A stretch of DNA of 64,000 bases from Acanthosepion esculentum (GCA_964036315.1 OZ038482.1:10959698-11023697), one strand, 5' to 3'. Numbered from the stretch's first letter, positions 20,291 to 31,850 are shown. Notes: a model not told the origin generated them from the sequence alone. Numbers and translations are program-made.

Positions 20291-20795
20291 AGGACTGATA
20301 ACATCACAGACCTTTTAGATTTTGTTAAAAGTCTCAAATGTAGCAGGAACATCAGATCAGATTTGGCAGCAATATTGAATGCTAGATTTATAAATGTGCA
20401 AGATGGATTCTGGCAGAAAAAATAGCACAATATAGTGAACCAACTTTCCTTGCAGACCTAGCAATTAATTCAATATAATCTTTTCACTCAATGTCAGTAG
20501 AAAATGTTACTCTGAGAAGGTGCAATAAGTCATTCTCCTGGAGGTTAGCATCAGCCATGCTCATGGAAAGCAAAAAGGGTTCTCTATAGTAAGTTAATAG
20601 ATAGCAGTTTCATTTTAGGAGGTACTAAAATTAACAAGTCATTCCTTGCCCCAGTTAACAACTGATTGGAAGTCATGTTTAAGAGCATTAAACAGTTTTA
20701 TTTTGTTACACCTGTTAAACTTACTATTAACACAGGAGTAAATAGTTTTGTCATCGGCATAAATAGTTAAGAACAGATAGCATCTAGATGAGTTG
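20291..20795 (-). pseudogene. LINE reverse transcriptase fragment with YADD motif
   Basis: The minus strand contains LFLTIYADDKTIYSCVNSKF then LKHDFQSVVNWGKE, the catalytic palm motif (F/Y-A-D-D) and following helix of a non-LTR reverse transcriptase. Decayed frames then match the next segment (DYIELIARSARKVGSLY and VISPDLETLLRS). Upstream the apparent frame runs into a TA/GT microsatellite. The two aspartates are intact, but stops downstream and loss of the 5' part make it non-functional. Homologous sequence lies at 36600-36965. Confidence 0.8.
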
Positions 20796-20808
20796 TAATA
20801 TGGAAATT

Positions 20809-20814
<6 letters not shown>

Positions 20815-20862
<48 letters not shown>

Positions 20863-20868
20863 TATAGT
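20815..20868. repeat. (GT)n(AT)n(AC)n palindromic microsatellite
   Basis: GT units, a TA run and AC units form a symmetrical tract able to fold on itself. It sits at the 5' side of the YADD reverse transcriptase fragment. Confidence 0.95.
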
Positions 20869-21184
20869 GTATTTAGGCAGCAATCCCTCTTTTATACAAG
20901 TTTCATTAAAACAACTGACAAGATAGTATAGTTAAGTTTTTTATCTAATTTTTCTTGTATTCTTATAACTTTCTTCTTTTCTGGATATAAATTATATAGA
21001 AATTGTCCAAATATTCTGTATGTCAGTGCTTTCCGCTATACTCCATTATTAAGAAAGATTTTGTTTTTTTAATTTTAACAAAAGTAAAAAAAAAATGTGT
21101 GAATTCATTTACCTGTTTTTGTTTTTTTCTTTTTTACTTTCTCAAATTCCATTGCACGTCAAAGCTGCATCTTGGAATCCTATG
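20869..21184. other. Non-coding stretch
   Basis: AT-rich. A block (ATAAATTATATAGAAATTGTC) resembles text at 4070-4090, next to another TA/GT tract, suggesting a shared unclassified repeat. No gene seen. Confidence 0.4.
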
Positions 21185-21186
21185 TA

Positions 21187-22766
21187 CAGTGGGGTTGAGT
21201 AAGTGATCGTACAGCAAACATATGCTTGTTATTCTCACTTATAGCGAATGAAAACCTCAAATAACAATGTTATATATTAATTTTGGGCATAGAATCAGAA
21301 TCTGCAATTTAAAATTAGAAATTCATCGATAAGTGATAATTATGCAAATTTTTATATTTCAAATAGTGGAAAAAGGGTTCGTACAGTATCAATTTTTGCA
21401 TTATAATACGGTAGATTTTGGTTGTACTTCAAAGTAGATTCTAAATTGTTCTATATATTCTCAGTATCTCTATTGCAACATTCAATTCAAAATTGGATCA
21501 TTCTGCAGTCACTGTTCACTGATAACGGTTCTAATAATGGCTAGATGTAAGGAAGTGACTTGTGCTCAAAAAGAGCTAATTATTAAGCTATGCAACAATG
21601 GAAAAAGTTACAGAAACATCTCCAGTGACACGAACATACCTTTTTCAACAATTGGTCCAGATGTAATACTGTTGAGAACAAAGGCAGACCCGGTGCTCCC
21701 AGGAAGATCTCTCCCAGATTATGAAGAAAGTTGATGCGACAGCCCCAAAATAACCCAATGACCATCAGAAAGACCTTCAGAATGATCTGAGTTTGTCAGG
21801 AGTTAACGTAACTGCGCAAATGATTAGTAATGAACTATGCAGAGATGGTATAAAGTCGCACTCTTCAAGAAAGACACCACTCCTTCTGAAACGGCATAGA
21901 GATGCCAGGTTGAAATTTGTGACAGAGCATAAAGATAAGGGAAATTCTTATTGGGAAAGAGTTCTTTGGACAGATGAGAGTAAAATTGAGTTGTTCGGTT
22001 GCAATTCCCTGAATCATGTATGGAGGAAAGACGGCAAAGCATACACACCGAAGAACACCATACCAACTGTCAAATTCAGTGGGGGTAGTATCATGGTTTG
22101 GGGCTGCTTTTTGATGCGAGGTGTTGGCAAACTAACAATTATAGATGGTAGAATGAATGCAGAAAAATATCAACAAATGCTAAGCGAAAATTTATCACTT
22201 TCTGTAGAGAATCTTGGGCTTCCTCCTGATTGGATCTTCCAGCAGGACAATGATCACAAGCATACTTCTAAGAGTACGAAGAATTGGCTTGCTAATAACA
22301 ATGTTAACATCTTACAATGGCCCAGTCAGTCGCTTGATTTGAATCCAATTGAGAATTTATGGTGGTTTTTGAAAAATACGATCCGTGATAGAGGTCCAAC
22401 AAACATCAAAAACCTGAAGACAATTACTCAGGAAGAATGGGACAAAATACCTACTAAAGTATGCAAATTGTTAATTAAAGACTTACAGGAAGAGATTGGT
22501 TGCTGTTGAACTTAATAAAGGCTTTGCTACAAAATATTAAATGGAGAAAACATCTTTTTGTTCTGCTGTACAATCATTTTTTACATCCCTAAAAATTTAA
22601 ATATTGCTATATTTCCTTAACCAGGGAATATTATTTAGTTTTATATGCATACATTTTTAGTATGCAATCTGATACAGTAGATATATTCCTGTTTTGTTAA
22701 TTTAATATGTTACAAATAAAAATATTAAATATTTTTATGTGTATGATCGCTTATTCAACCTCACTG
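21187..22766 (+). mobile_element. Tc1-like DNA transposon, nearly full length
   Basis: 1580 bp with terminal inverted repeats of about 27 bp: left CAGTGGGGTTGAGTAAGTGA, right end complement CAGTGAGGTTGAATAAGCGA. TA flanks both ends (21185-21186 and 22767-22768). The length and the CAGTG start are standard for Tc1 elements. The transposase is broken, so this copy is non-autonomous. Confidence 0.95.
21537..22509 (+). pseudogene. Tc1-like transposase, DD34E, frameshifted
   Basis: The start at 21537 (MARCKEVTCAQKELIIKLC) opens the N-terminal helix-turn-helix. After about 40 residues the frame shifts; NKGRPGAPRKISPRL, the GRPR-like hinge, is read in a second frame, and at least one more shift leads into the main frame from 21793. 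That frame (238 aa) holds the whole catalytic domain. Aspartate 61 is in WTDESKIELFG, aspartate 152 in QQDNDHKHTS and glutamate 187 in LDLNPIENLW, with 34 residues between the last two, the DD34E signature. GGSIMVWGCF is also present. All three catalytic residues survive; the defects are confined to the DNA-binding and linker region. Stop at 22507-22509. Confidence 0.95.
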
Positions 22767-22954
22767 TATTTTTGCCAGCTTTCAATTACAGGGACTTTGG
22801 GGAGATTTCTTGCTCACTCTTAAAATTGGATTTCTCATCACTCTCTGGCTTAAGCATTTTCATAAAATCCTTAAACATAAGTCATAATTCTATAATCATC
22901 TTAATCTTTGAAATCTGGAACAAAAGTTTACACCTAAAATAACACTTTCTCAAA

Positions 22955-23245
22955 TTTTTTGTTTCTGCTATGTATGAAGAGATTACTGACAAAATCCAAA
23001 TCCAGAATCTGCAATATTATTGCTCCTAACCTGCCATCTTGGCTTCAGTCACTCTCCCACACCACAATGTAGCTTCCCTGTGCCTTTTCAATAAATATTT
23101 TAATGGCTATTGTTCTGATAACCTTTCCTCTTGGATATTTTGATTTCAAGAATTTAAGTGCAATACAAGATTGGTGGCTAAGTTTCGTTTTTACTCAAGA
23201 AATTGCTAGATGAAATCATAAAATCTATGCTGTTTCTCCTCTTGC
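22955..23245 (+). mobile_element. LINE ORF2 C-terminal fragment (CR1/L2/Jockey-like)
   Basis: Plus-strand frames read CNIIAPNLPSWLQSLSHTT, then ASLCLFNKYFNGYCSDNL in another frame, then TRLVAKF and KIYAVSPLA. This is the segment between the reverse transcriptase thumb and the LWNSLP tail. It is cut off by the repeat X copy that starts at 23250. Confidence 0.7.
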
Positions 23246-23249
23246 ACCG

Positions 23250-23735
23250 TCCTGGGTACGACGTTGAACTGCATCCAACAGCAAGGCCTCTGATCAGGAG
23301 ATTTTGAGGAAGCCTGGAACCACCTCTTAATTGCTGGTGTTCCCAGGTCCACCCTGATCAGGGGTGGTAGCACCTGTTAGGGTCCCAGCTATGGGCAAAT
23401 AGTTAACACCCAAGCTTGAGTAAAAATAGAAATAGAAATACTTTGTAAAAACAAAAAAAATTACCAACAATAATTTTTGAAGGAAAAATTATTATCAGCA
23501 AAACTTAAATAAAAAAAAAAATAAAAAAAATACCAGCAATACAGACAGCTTTACATTTAAAAAAAAACAAAACATTACCAGCTATAGATTTCTTGAAGGA
23601 AAAATATTCTCAGAAATAGATTTTTTGAGAAAAAAATACTCCCAGAAATAGATTTTTGAAAAAAAATATATTACCAGAAATTAAAATTTTTGTCAGCATT
23701 AACCCATTGAGGTTGATATGCCGTAAAACAAATGA
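23250..23735 (+). mobile_element. Repeat X, copy 3
   Basis: Begins GTCCTGGGTACGACGTTGAA and has CAAGGCCTCTGATCAGGAG, GGTGGTAGCACCTGTTAGGG and CAGCTATGGGCAAATAGTTA. About seven degenerate units of the ACCAGCAATA..TTTTTGA..AAAA type follow, and the tail is TGATATGCCGTAAAAC. Inserted directly after LINE sequence. Confidence 0.85.
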
Positions 23736-24705
23736 ACCTGGAGATAATTCATTTTCTTCTAGTGCTGCAAAAATGCATGCAACCCTTGGCCTCTTTGCCC
23801 TCAGCAGTAGTCCATTACAGAATCAAATTTAGAATGATTGATTTAATTAAAAATTTAAAACTATTTTTGATCTTCTTTGCTGCTTATGCAATGGATCTTT
23901 GGGAACTGACAGATTTGCAAGTTGTTTGTCTTTGTAGAATGGATTTGAGAAGATGAGAAATGTTCCTGGCATCCTCATTGCAGCTTTAAGATGAACTGTC
24001 AGTTCACAAGAGCGTTCATTTTAATTTCTCACTTCTTTGTATAAAATCCTACATTTGAATGGTCAAAGAATGCAAAGGTGAATTTTCTTGAAATTCTGAA
24101 ATTGCTACAAGACTGAGTAAATCATAAAGTAACTTAAAATATTTGCCATTACAAAACTGATGAGTCAATAAAATTTCTCTTTCATCCTAAGCAAAATTTA
24201 TTACATTGCAGTATTAATATTTTCTCCCAATTTGAGATATATTTGTGAGTTGCGACTGAATTAGTCAAATGCTTGAATCAAAAGTCCTTTTTTAATCAAT
24301 ATAGACAGTATTACTCATTGCACAAAGTTACAAAGTAAAAATCGATATGGAATTGTTGAGGAATTTCACTTTTCTCAATATGACTTGGCATCTGTTGTAT
24401 ATCAACTAGGGCTCGGACTCTGGCTGGGTTTGACAAGTCACTATTTCTGAGGAACGATATTGATAGGCAAGTAAGAATATTGTGCAAGCAACTGTATTTC
24501 ATTTAGAATTTTCTTTTCCAATACATTATATAAAACCTGCAACCAGCACTTTTCTACATTCTTTGTTTTGAATAGATGCCATTATGTAAATAACTCTGTT
24601 TTTTGTGTTTTGATCTGATGGATGAAGGAAAGTAGAAGTGGAGGGGGTGGCGTATTGATCACTCCCATACTCACACAGTTAATAACAGGTATATATTTTA
24701 TTCTA
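23736..24705. other. Non-coding stretch
   Basis: No recognised element. Short open frames have no family signature. Confidence 0.45.
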
Positions 24706-24707
24706 TA

Positions 24708-25015
24708 ATATGTGCGTGGGTGGTGTAATGGATAATGGCTTGAAATGAGAATTTGGAGAGCTGAGTTCAAATTCCAATCAGATTTGTTACATTCATTTAC
24801 GTGCAAATACCCTTGAGAACAGCATCTTTTCTTCCTCCAGCAATGGACCAAGTCTCTCCTGCTATTCAAGCAGAAGAGACTGGTTCATATAGCCTTGGCT
24901 GGTAACCAGTCTATTGTAGAAAGAAATGGCAACCTACTGCAGGAAAAACAGACATTCATGAATCAAAATAGACATGATCGCTTAAGCGTGTATCATCATG
25001 ATTGACTGATTCTAT
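24708..25015 (+). mobile_element. SINE family B, full-length type
   Basis: Head GGTGGTGTAATGGATAATGG, B-box-like GAGTTCAAATTCC, body TGCAAATACCCTTGAGAAC, then GGCTGGTAACCAGTCTATTG, and end ATGATCGCTTAAGCGTGTAT with GATTGACTGATTC. It matches 51103-51400 along its whole length. Confidence 0.85.
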
Positions 25016-26215
25016 AATATCAGAAACAGTGATAATATATTTATCAGTTACACAGCCTGATCTTTCCTTCTTGGTAATGAGATATTCCACTGTTATGATA
25101 AAGGGAAGCATTACATATTAAAGTTTTTATTCTTTCAAGTATCAAATCTAGCATATTTGTTATCTTGTGTGTCATCCAACCACACTACATTCAGAACATA
25201 AAAAGCAAACGTTCTTTTCTAGGTTTTAATGGTTACTTTCTTTTGCTGACAATGATGCAGCCATTTTCAATTGGATTTCTGTCAGGATACTGACCTTGTC
25301 AGGATTTACTTAATACTTCTTTTTTTTCTTTTTTTAGGATTAGTTCTTCTATAGTTTACTTTGACTGTCTTCCATGAAAAGATGTTTTCATTCCAAACAC
25401 TTACTTCTGCAATATAGATGTGTTTTCCTGTCCCCTGTATAATAGAAGACATGCAATGAAGATAGAGCATCACTGTTTGAAGGCTGATTTTTTTTTAATA
25501 AACCTGTACAAGACACCTTGCAATATAAACCCCTACCCAGTTTCCCTTCTGATAGTCCAGGTCAACTTCTATGAGATGCAATACTTTTCTTTCCTTCATT
25601 AGGGAATTTACTCACGCTGTTCAGAATTGAGTGGAATTCCTGATTTTGATGTTTGTTTTTCATTTCATCTTTGAAGCGACCATTAGCAAATAAACCTTTT
25701 CTATTTTGAAGCAATTTCCATGCAATTGGAATATCAGGCTTTGTCTTAATCAAGCATTTTATTGTTTTATATGAAATTGATTGTCACTGAATTTATCTAA
25801 TGTATTCTATTTACTTCCATAAATTATTTCTCTTACTTATTCCTTTTATGATGAAAAACTATCAATCCATTTGCGTTTGTCTTTTTTTTCTTCTTTTTTT
25901 CTTTGTAATTATTCAATTTGAATAAATTAATAGATTCTCTTTTCTTGTACTCAATTTTTGCTAATTGAAAATAGTTGACTGGTCAATTTGCCAATGTAGA
26001 TCCAGGAAACAATGTGATATTTCTCCTATTCAACATTGATTATGTGAGTTTAATTTTGTTTTCATTTTCTTTGTATATTTTATATGAATTCCTTATTAAA
26101 TATGAAGGGCATTGATTCTGCAGTTTGTCTAAAAAGTTGAATTCTTTTTTGAATCTTGTGACTGATGAAAACAAAACTTGAACAAAGATTATTGTAAAAG
26201 TTATGAGGACTCATA
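25016..26215. other. AT-rich non-coding stretch
   Basis: No gene or element recognised. Contains T-rich and TTC-rich tracts (25320-25335, 25880-25905). Confidence 0.5.
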
Positions 26216-26219
26216 ATAG

Positions 26220-27160
26220 CAATCCTTGTCCTTGGCAGTGAATGATGAACAATTTCCTCAGATGAAGAGGAGGCAAGACAACAGTTGTGGTTCTGCAGAA
26301 GGAGGCTGAGAATACCATTTGTTGGTTCCAGTCCAAAAATGGGAATAATTGCAAAATACTTTCTCCTCCTCAGTTTATAGGTAGAAGCACACAAATTCAA
26401 ATTCTCCCCTGGCCAATAAGTTAGGCCACTTGTCAGTGTCGTCTGTCTTGCCTTGAAGTCGGAATGCTACATTCGCTTATCCAAATTTGGTCTTGTGTGT
26501 CAACCCCAATTCTTAGTTTGTTTTGTAATGCCTGTTTATAGGAGAGACTTCGTAAATCACAGATACAATAATAGTAATGCCTTCGAACAGTACTCTGTCA
26601 TACATCGCCAATTCCCACATATATACTTTCCTTAACCCGTCATCTGATCTAATTATTTCAAGGTGAGGTCGACTGTGCTTGTTCACTGGCAATCCATGTT
26701 CAAACCCAAGTGTCAGCAGTGACACTTTATTCTTATATGACAGTTTGTGAATTTTGTTGCCATATTACTGTTAATTTGCCTTCCATATATTGTTTACTTG
26801 CTTTATATTATTTATGCCCTGTTCTTTTCTTTTTCTTGTTGTTTATTGCAAACTGTCAAATCTGTTGGGCAAGTCTGCCATTTATTTACATTTAAAAAAT
26901 GACCACTTACTTTTCACCATTGATTAAACATGAAGTTTTAAGGAAAATGGGAATAAAAAGGATGCTTGTACTTAGAGGGAGTTGAAATTTCAGAGACACA
27001 TAATAAGGAAAGAAGTCTTGGAGAATATGACTCTCACAGGACATATTGAAAGCAAATGGATGACAGGATAGGGGGGTGGAGGAATAGTCAGGGGATAGAC
27101 ATTCTCCAGAGCTGCAAACAGTAGAAAGCTGTGGAGTGTCATGATCAGCCACTCAAAAGA
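26220..27160 (+). mobile_element. LINE (endonuclease/RT type) C-terminal fragments, split
   Basis: Two collinear plus-strand pieces. Near 26245-26330 a frame reads ARQQLWFCRRRLRIP, matching 'LEA.EMWF.RRMLRIPWT'. Near 26995-27155 frames read HIIRKEVLENMTLTGHIES and SRKLWSVMIS, matching 'LTGHIEGKRSRGR...RKLWRAMI'. Both belong to the C-terminus of the same pol-like LINE protein, common in molluscs and probably RTE- or Jockey-type. A family C repeat (26515-26750) lies between them. All pieces are decayed. Confidence 0.65.
26515..26750 (+). mobile_element. Repeat C, copy 1
   Basis: Shares with 39550-39760 the blocks ATGCCTTCGAACAGTACTC, GTGAGGTCGACTGTGCTTG, ATGTTCAAACCCAAGTG and GACACTTTATTCTTATATGA. 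The ATGTTCAAACCC block looks like an RNA polymerase III B box, so this may be a tRNA-derived SINE. Confidence 0.6.
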
Positions 27161-27169
27161 AATAAGATC

Positions 27170-27250
27170 CTCATATTGTTTTTAATGTTTCAACTAATAC
27201 ATTCTTCAGCCTTCATCAGGTGAATGTTGCATTTCGTAAATGTGGTCCAG
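27170..27250 (-). mobile_element. SINE family A, 3' tail only
   Basis: The minus strand has CACCTGATGAAGGCTGAAGA and the AAC..TATGAGGATC tail end. It is short and 5'-truncated, immediately after LINE sequence. Confidence 0.5.
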
Positions 27251-27419
27251 TAGAAAAACATAATTTTGCTTCAACTTCAGTTGGAACAATTTGTACACCC
27301 AATCAATTTATTATTTTATTAGACCAAACATTATCATTCTGACACAGATCTTTGATCTACAACAAAATGTCTTACAAAGTGAGAGAAAAAAAGTTTGGTA
27401 ATACTTTGTCAATACTGCT

Positions 27420-27660
27420 ATAAATATACATTTTTACAAAACTTGCATTGTCTACTGTCAACATATATGTGAGTTTTGAATGTGTGCTACTTTAGAAAAT
27501 TAACATTGCCTTCTCTCGATGGATATTTCTGTTTGAAAAAAAATACATTTTTACAGAACTGATATTGCCTGTTTTTAATGTATACATACATTTTCAAGCT
27601 GTATTTATAGCTTAACAAAAGTAACATTACCTGCTGTTGATATACACATATGTTTACATG
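27420..27660. repeat. Degenerate tandem repeat, unit about 70 bp
   Basis: Three to four diverged units each contain an 'ACATTTTTACA.AACT..ATTG' or 'TTAACATTGCCT' core followed by a 'T..A..TATACATA' segment. No function visible. Confidence 0.35.
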
Positions 27661-28585
27661 ACACCACATAATCGTGGTATTATAAACAAACTCAAAGTCA
27701 GAGCTATTTGCAAACCAGAAGAAACATGTAGTTGCATACAATACAACCTGTTTTGTAACATTTTTTGTATCATAAGTTTGGGGGATTTTGTTTAGTTTAG
27801 TTTTACTCCAAAGTATCTAATCTCATGACCAAAATGGTAATGCCATTAGTGTTTTTATAGTCATTTATTTCTAGTAAATGGTAATTTCGTGTCTTTCCCA
27901 AGTTAGGCCAGCACAGCCAGGCAACAATGTTATAGCAATGCAGGAGTGAAAGTATTAAGAGATAAGAATGACAAATATTGTTCTAAAAGAAACAAAGATG
28001 AGGAGGGAAGGAATAATAATTAAAATGGTTGATAAAAATAAGTGCTTCATCTTGAAATTTTAGATGGCACTTGATGAAAATCTTTAAAAAATAATGTGCC
28101 ATCATGGGAAAGCATAAATTCATCTTTGACAGCTCAGTTTTCAACTGTTTAGTGCTTTTAGGCTTATGGAAGACATTTCTTGGACACACACACACACCAT
28201 GCACTTGGAAGACAAGGTCAGCCAGTCATTAAAGATAATAATAATAATAGAAAATGTATGCTTGAAGTAAGTGTGGGGAAGCATTTCTTTTTTTCAAATA
28301 TGAAAAGAGATTGTCTGGAGGAAATAGATTTTTGGATGTGACCATAGTGACTCCACTTGATAAATTTTGTCAGAATATCCAAATGATGAAGAAAATGGCT
28401 GACAAATGAATACCTTGACTAGGAAAGTTATTGATTATCTGCTTGTTCCAAGTGAATCCAATTATTTATCTTTTTTGTGTGTGAATAAGTTAATCAAAAC
28501 CATTCTTTTTCTAATATGCCATGATGTGTGTGTCTCTTTCCCTCTCTCTCCTTTTCTTTCCCTCTTTCTTTTTTCTCTCTCTCTT
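27661..28585. other. Non-coding stretch
   Basis: No recognised element. Ends in a C/T-rich run (28530-28585) that leads into a CA microsatellite. Confidence 0.45.
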
Positions 28586-28642
<57 letters not shown>

Positions 28643-28643
28643 G
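28586..28643. repeat. (CA)n(TA)n microsatellite
   Basis: About 20 CA units followed by TA units, preceded by a pyrimidine tract on the plus strand. Confidence 0.96.
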
Positions 28644-28816
28644 TAAATAATAAATAAGGTAGATATGTCTTCCAACTTTTTATTAATTTATTTTCTATTA
28701 AGGCCCTGTTTCCTAATATTGAGCACTTTATTTACAAAATCTGTTTACCTTAAAAGCATTACCCTCCTGTAATACACAGGTTAATTTTTCTTTGATATTT
28801 GCCCTTAAAAAATATT

Positions 28817-28821
<5 letters not shown>

Positions 28822-28880
<59 letters not shown>
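28822..28880. repeat. (TA)n microsatellite
   Basis: About 29 uninterrupted TA units. Confidence 0.97.
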
Positions 28881-28886
<6 letters not shown>

Positions 28887-28974
28887 CTTTAAATATATTT
28901 TAGTGGATACCCTGACCCCCTGTTTGTTTTTTGTTTTTTTAATGTGAAGTATATCTGGCCTGTGCGTTTTTGAG

Positions 28975-29080
28975 ACCTTAATAAAGAAAATGGCAGGGTT
29001 TGAACCTGCATTCTGCTTTGTAAGGTAAAGCACTGTCTGATCTGGTGTGCATTTGCTGCAAGTTTATAGCCTGCCAGAGT
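28975..29080 (-). mobile_element. tRNA-like SINE head
   Basis: The minus strand has a good T-arm pattern, GCAGGTTCAAACCCTGCC (B box with a paired GCAGG/CCTGC stem). The upstream D-arm is not canonical and I cannot form an acceptor stem, so I call it a SINE head or tRNA pseudogene, not a functional tRNA. Confidence 0.45.
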
Positions 29081-29854
29081 GCACATTTTCCTAAGATTCT
29101 TGACTGCACAAGGGCCAGCAGATGCAATTGCCAGTTTTGAATTAAAAAACAAATAAAATAAATAAACAGACCCTCTACTGAAATATGTGGATCTGCTAAA
29201 ATAACATTTAGAGTAAATAAAAAATAAGATTGGATTAGAAATGAAATCCATTCATTCCTTAGAAATATAAACAAGGGTTGTGCTTTTCTCCAAAAAAAAA
29301 AAATGGTTGATTTGAGTATCATAATGAAAATCCTTAAATATTTAAAAAATCATTGTTAAAATGCTTTACAGTGTTAACAATTTACTTAAAATTTCTATAC
29401 TTAATATTTTTCACATCTTTCTATGCGTGATTGAAAAATTTTAATTATGCAAAAATTATCTAATGCAACAAATTGCACAATTTTAACTTACATGATGCAA
29501 TAATGTCTTTAGTAAAAAACAAAATTAAAATGAGTTGATATCAAAAATTAATGTCTTTGTGAGAAAAGAATTAAAGTAATATCTGTAAATAAATTCTATT
29601 TTACTACCTAAACACCATAAGTAAACACTATTTCTGCAAAACTCTGAATCATGAAGATAAGTTTGAACATTTTATCTTTTTTGTTTGTAATATACAATAT
29701 ATAGTCATTTGAAGACCCAATTTTGAAGCTACAGTAAATGGATATATAGTTTGGTCAACGTTGTAGCCAGGGCAAGCAATACATGTTATATCTTGTGTAT
29801 GTCGCAACCCCATTAAAATTAGCTTCAAAAGTCGCATGATATGATATGTATGTG
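29081..29854. other. AT-rich non-coding stretch
   Basis: No recognised element or gene. Very AT-rich from 29330 to 29600. Confidence 0.5.
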
Positions 29855-29866
29855 TATGTGTGTGTG

Positions 29867-29904
<38 letters not shown>

Positions 29905-29936
29905 GTTTATACACACACACACACACACACACACAG
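29855..29936. repeat. (TG)n(TA)n ... (AC)n microsatellite
   Basis: A TGTG/TATA tract followed, after TTGTGTTTAT, by AC units. The two halves are roughly complementary. Confidence 0.93.
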
Positions 29937-30732
29937 ATTTAAGAAACTGCTGATATTTTTATATATAGTGTTCAATTTAAAAATATTAAAATAATATTGA
30001 AAGTATAGCATTAATAATATTATATAAAAAGATTACTTTGAAATATCAATTTTTTCCCAACTTTAAAGTTTCTTGGCAAAATTTGCAGTCTTCAGGGGGT
30101 TCTGGTTTTAAATGATATTTCCAATTTTTTCAATTTGTTCTGCATCTTTTTCAGTCTGATTTTTACTCTGCTTTTGTACACATGCATATTCACTTTTAAT
30201 AATCAAATTAAATTATTAAATAAGAATGAAATAATGGGTCAATGCTGACATATTAACAAATATTTACTTTATTACTTTAATAATAATATAACATAATAAA
30301 TCAATTAAAATATTAATTAGTAATACAAATACATAAAATATTAATTAATAATACAAACTAACAGATATTACAATTTAATTAATAATATAAGAAGTTCTAT
30401 ATAAACCATAAAAAAAATAAATTTAATTTTGAAGAAAAAATTCACACCTGTAAGAAAAATGTACAGCTGAAAAAATGAAGATGTGGACTAAAGCAAAATT
30501 TCATGAACGTGCACATGTAAAAGAATGTTCACTTCATGAATATGCATGTTTATGAAAACAAAGTAAAAAAAAAAATGGATTGAAAAAAAAATTGGGAATA
30601 TCACTTAAAACCAGAACCCCTTGAAAACCAGAAATTTTACCAAGAAAATCTGAGGTTGGAAAAAAAAAAAAAAAAAAAAAAAATTGATATTTAAAAGTTA
30701 AGTAATCTTTTATATATATATATATATATAAA
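29937..30732. other. Very AT-rich non-coding stretch
   Basis: Made of TTAATAATA-type low-complexity sequence (30200-30400), an A-run at about 30660-30682 and a TA run at 30712-30730. The blocks at about 30060-30130 and 30590-30665 are roughly complementary (AACCAGAACCCCTTGA versus GGGGGTTCTGGTTTTA), a loose inverted repeat spanning about 600 bp. Confidence 0.5.
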
Positions 30733-30996
30733 GTGAACATAGAAGTCAACACTTAGTGGCGACAGTCTGTTTCATGCTAGATGCAATTGTCAGGCCTCAA
30801 GTGCTGTTATTTTTATCGGCTATTTATATATACGGGTCAGTGGTGCATTGTGGGTAGTCATTTTTGGCGGTTATTTTACCGGAAGTTGTTTATTTGAGTT
30901 AAATTATTTTGCTTGTTTTTATTTATTTTTATGGCCTGACTTTTGCATCTAGCATGAAACAGACTGTCACCTCTAAGTGTTGACTTCTATGTTCAC
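30733..30996. mobile_element. 264-bp MITE with 64-bp terminal inverted repeats
   Basis: Left arm 30733-30796 and right arm 30933-30996 begin GTGAACATAGAAGTCAACAC and match at about 60 of 64 positions. The centre of about 136 bp is non-coding. The left flank is a TA microsatellite and no clear target duplication is seen, so the superfamily is unassigned. Confidence 0.85.
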
Positions 30997-31063
30997 CACG
31001 CTCTCTCTGATATTGAGCACTTTATCCCATAAATATAGCACATTTTAAGACTATATTTCTTCA

Positions 31064-31064
31064 C

Positions 31065-31111
<47 letters not shown>
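31064..31111. repeat. (AT)n(AC)n microsatellite
   Basis: About 11 AT then about 13 AC units. A 90-nt AT/AC-containing frame across it is not a gene. Confidence 0.96.
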
Positions 31112-31112
<1 letters not shown>

Positions 31113-31850
31113 TATGGTTATTATTACATGCATTAAGGCATTTCTTGCCAGCAATTGACCTTTTTCTTTGTGGCACTGTGTCACCTCATAGCAGTAGGAA
31201 TGATACTTTTCTCTGCAGATTTATGGAACTAGACCAAAACTTGAGCCAAATAAAAATTTCTTCAATATGCCATTAACTTGAGTTTTATCAGAAAATTTGT
31301 AGCATTTTTTCTTCCCTTGGTGTTTGTCGAGTGATTCAAATTCTGAGCTGGAATTTTATAATCTCTTGGAGATTATTTGCTGAAAAATTCTGCATAAATT
31401 ACATGGGAATCTTTTGAGCCGAATTGTTTTCTACACTAACAAATAAAATCCATTTGGCTGTTTCATAAATCAGACATTAACATTTTGATCAATTCTCAGC
31501 CTGTTAACAAATTATGAACTTTATTTTCAATTGTAATATATCAATTGTAATATTTCATTGTTTCTTTGCTGAAAATTCTTGTAACATTCAAAGCCTTACT
31601 TTGAATCAACAATGTTGCTTTTATTTTATTTTCATGTTTTTTGAAGATTCTTTCATGGATAAATCAATTTGAGTTGGCTGTGTCTAAACACACAGCCAAC
31701 TGTGCTACTTGTTTGACTTGGTACAGAGTCAAATGAATGCAAGAAGAATATTGTATAGCACCAATTGTTTAAATGTTAAAGAATTGTGTCGTGTCTCTTC
31801 AGGACACGGGCTTTTCATGTTGAAACATCAGTTCCCAAAGTTAAGAAACA
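31112..31850. other. Non-coding stretch with a short perfect hairpin
   Basis: Near 31673-31703 there is a 12-bp perfect stem, AGTTGGCTGTGT ... ACACAGCCAACT, with a 6-nt loop. Nothing else is recognised. Confidence 0.5.

Noticed and set aside
20639..20863. 74-aa frame as an independent small protein
   Set aside because: Its first third is a translated microsatellite, and the remainder is a reverse transcriptase fragment.
28975..29080. Functional tRNA gene
   Set aside because: Only the T arm is convincing. No acceptor stem or D arm could be formed.
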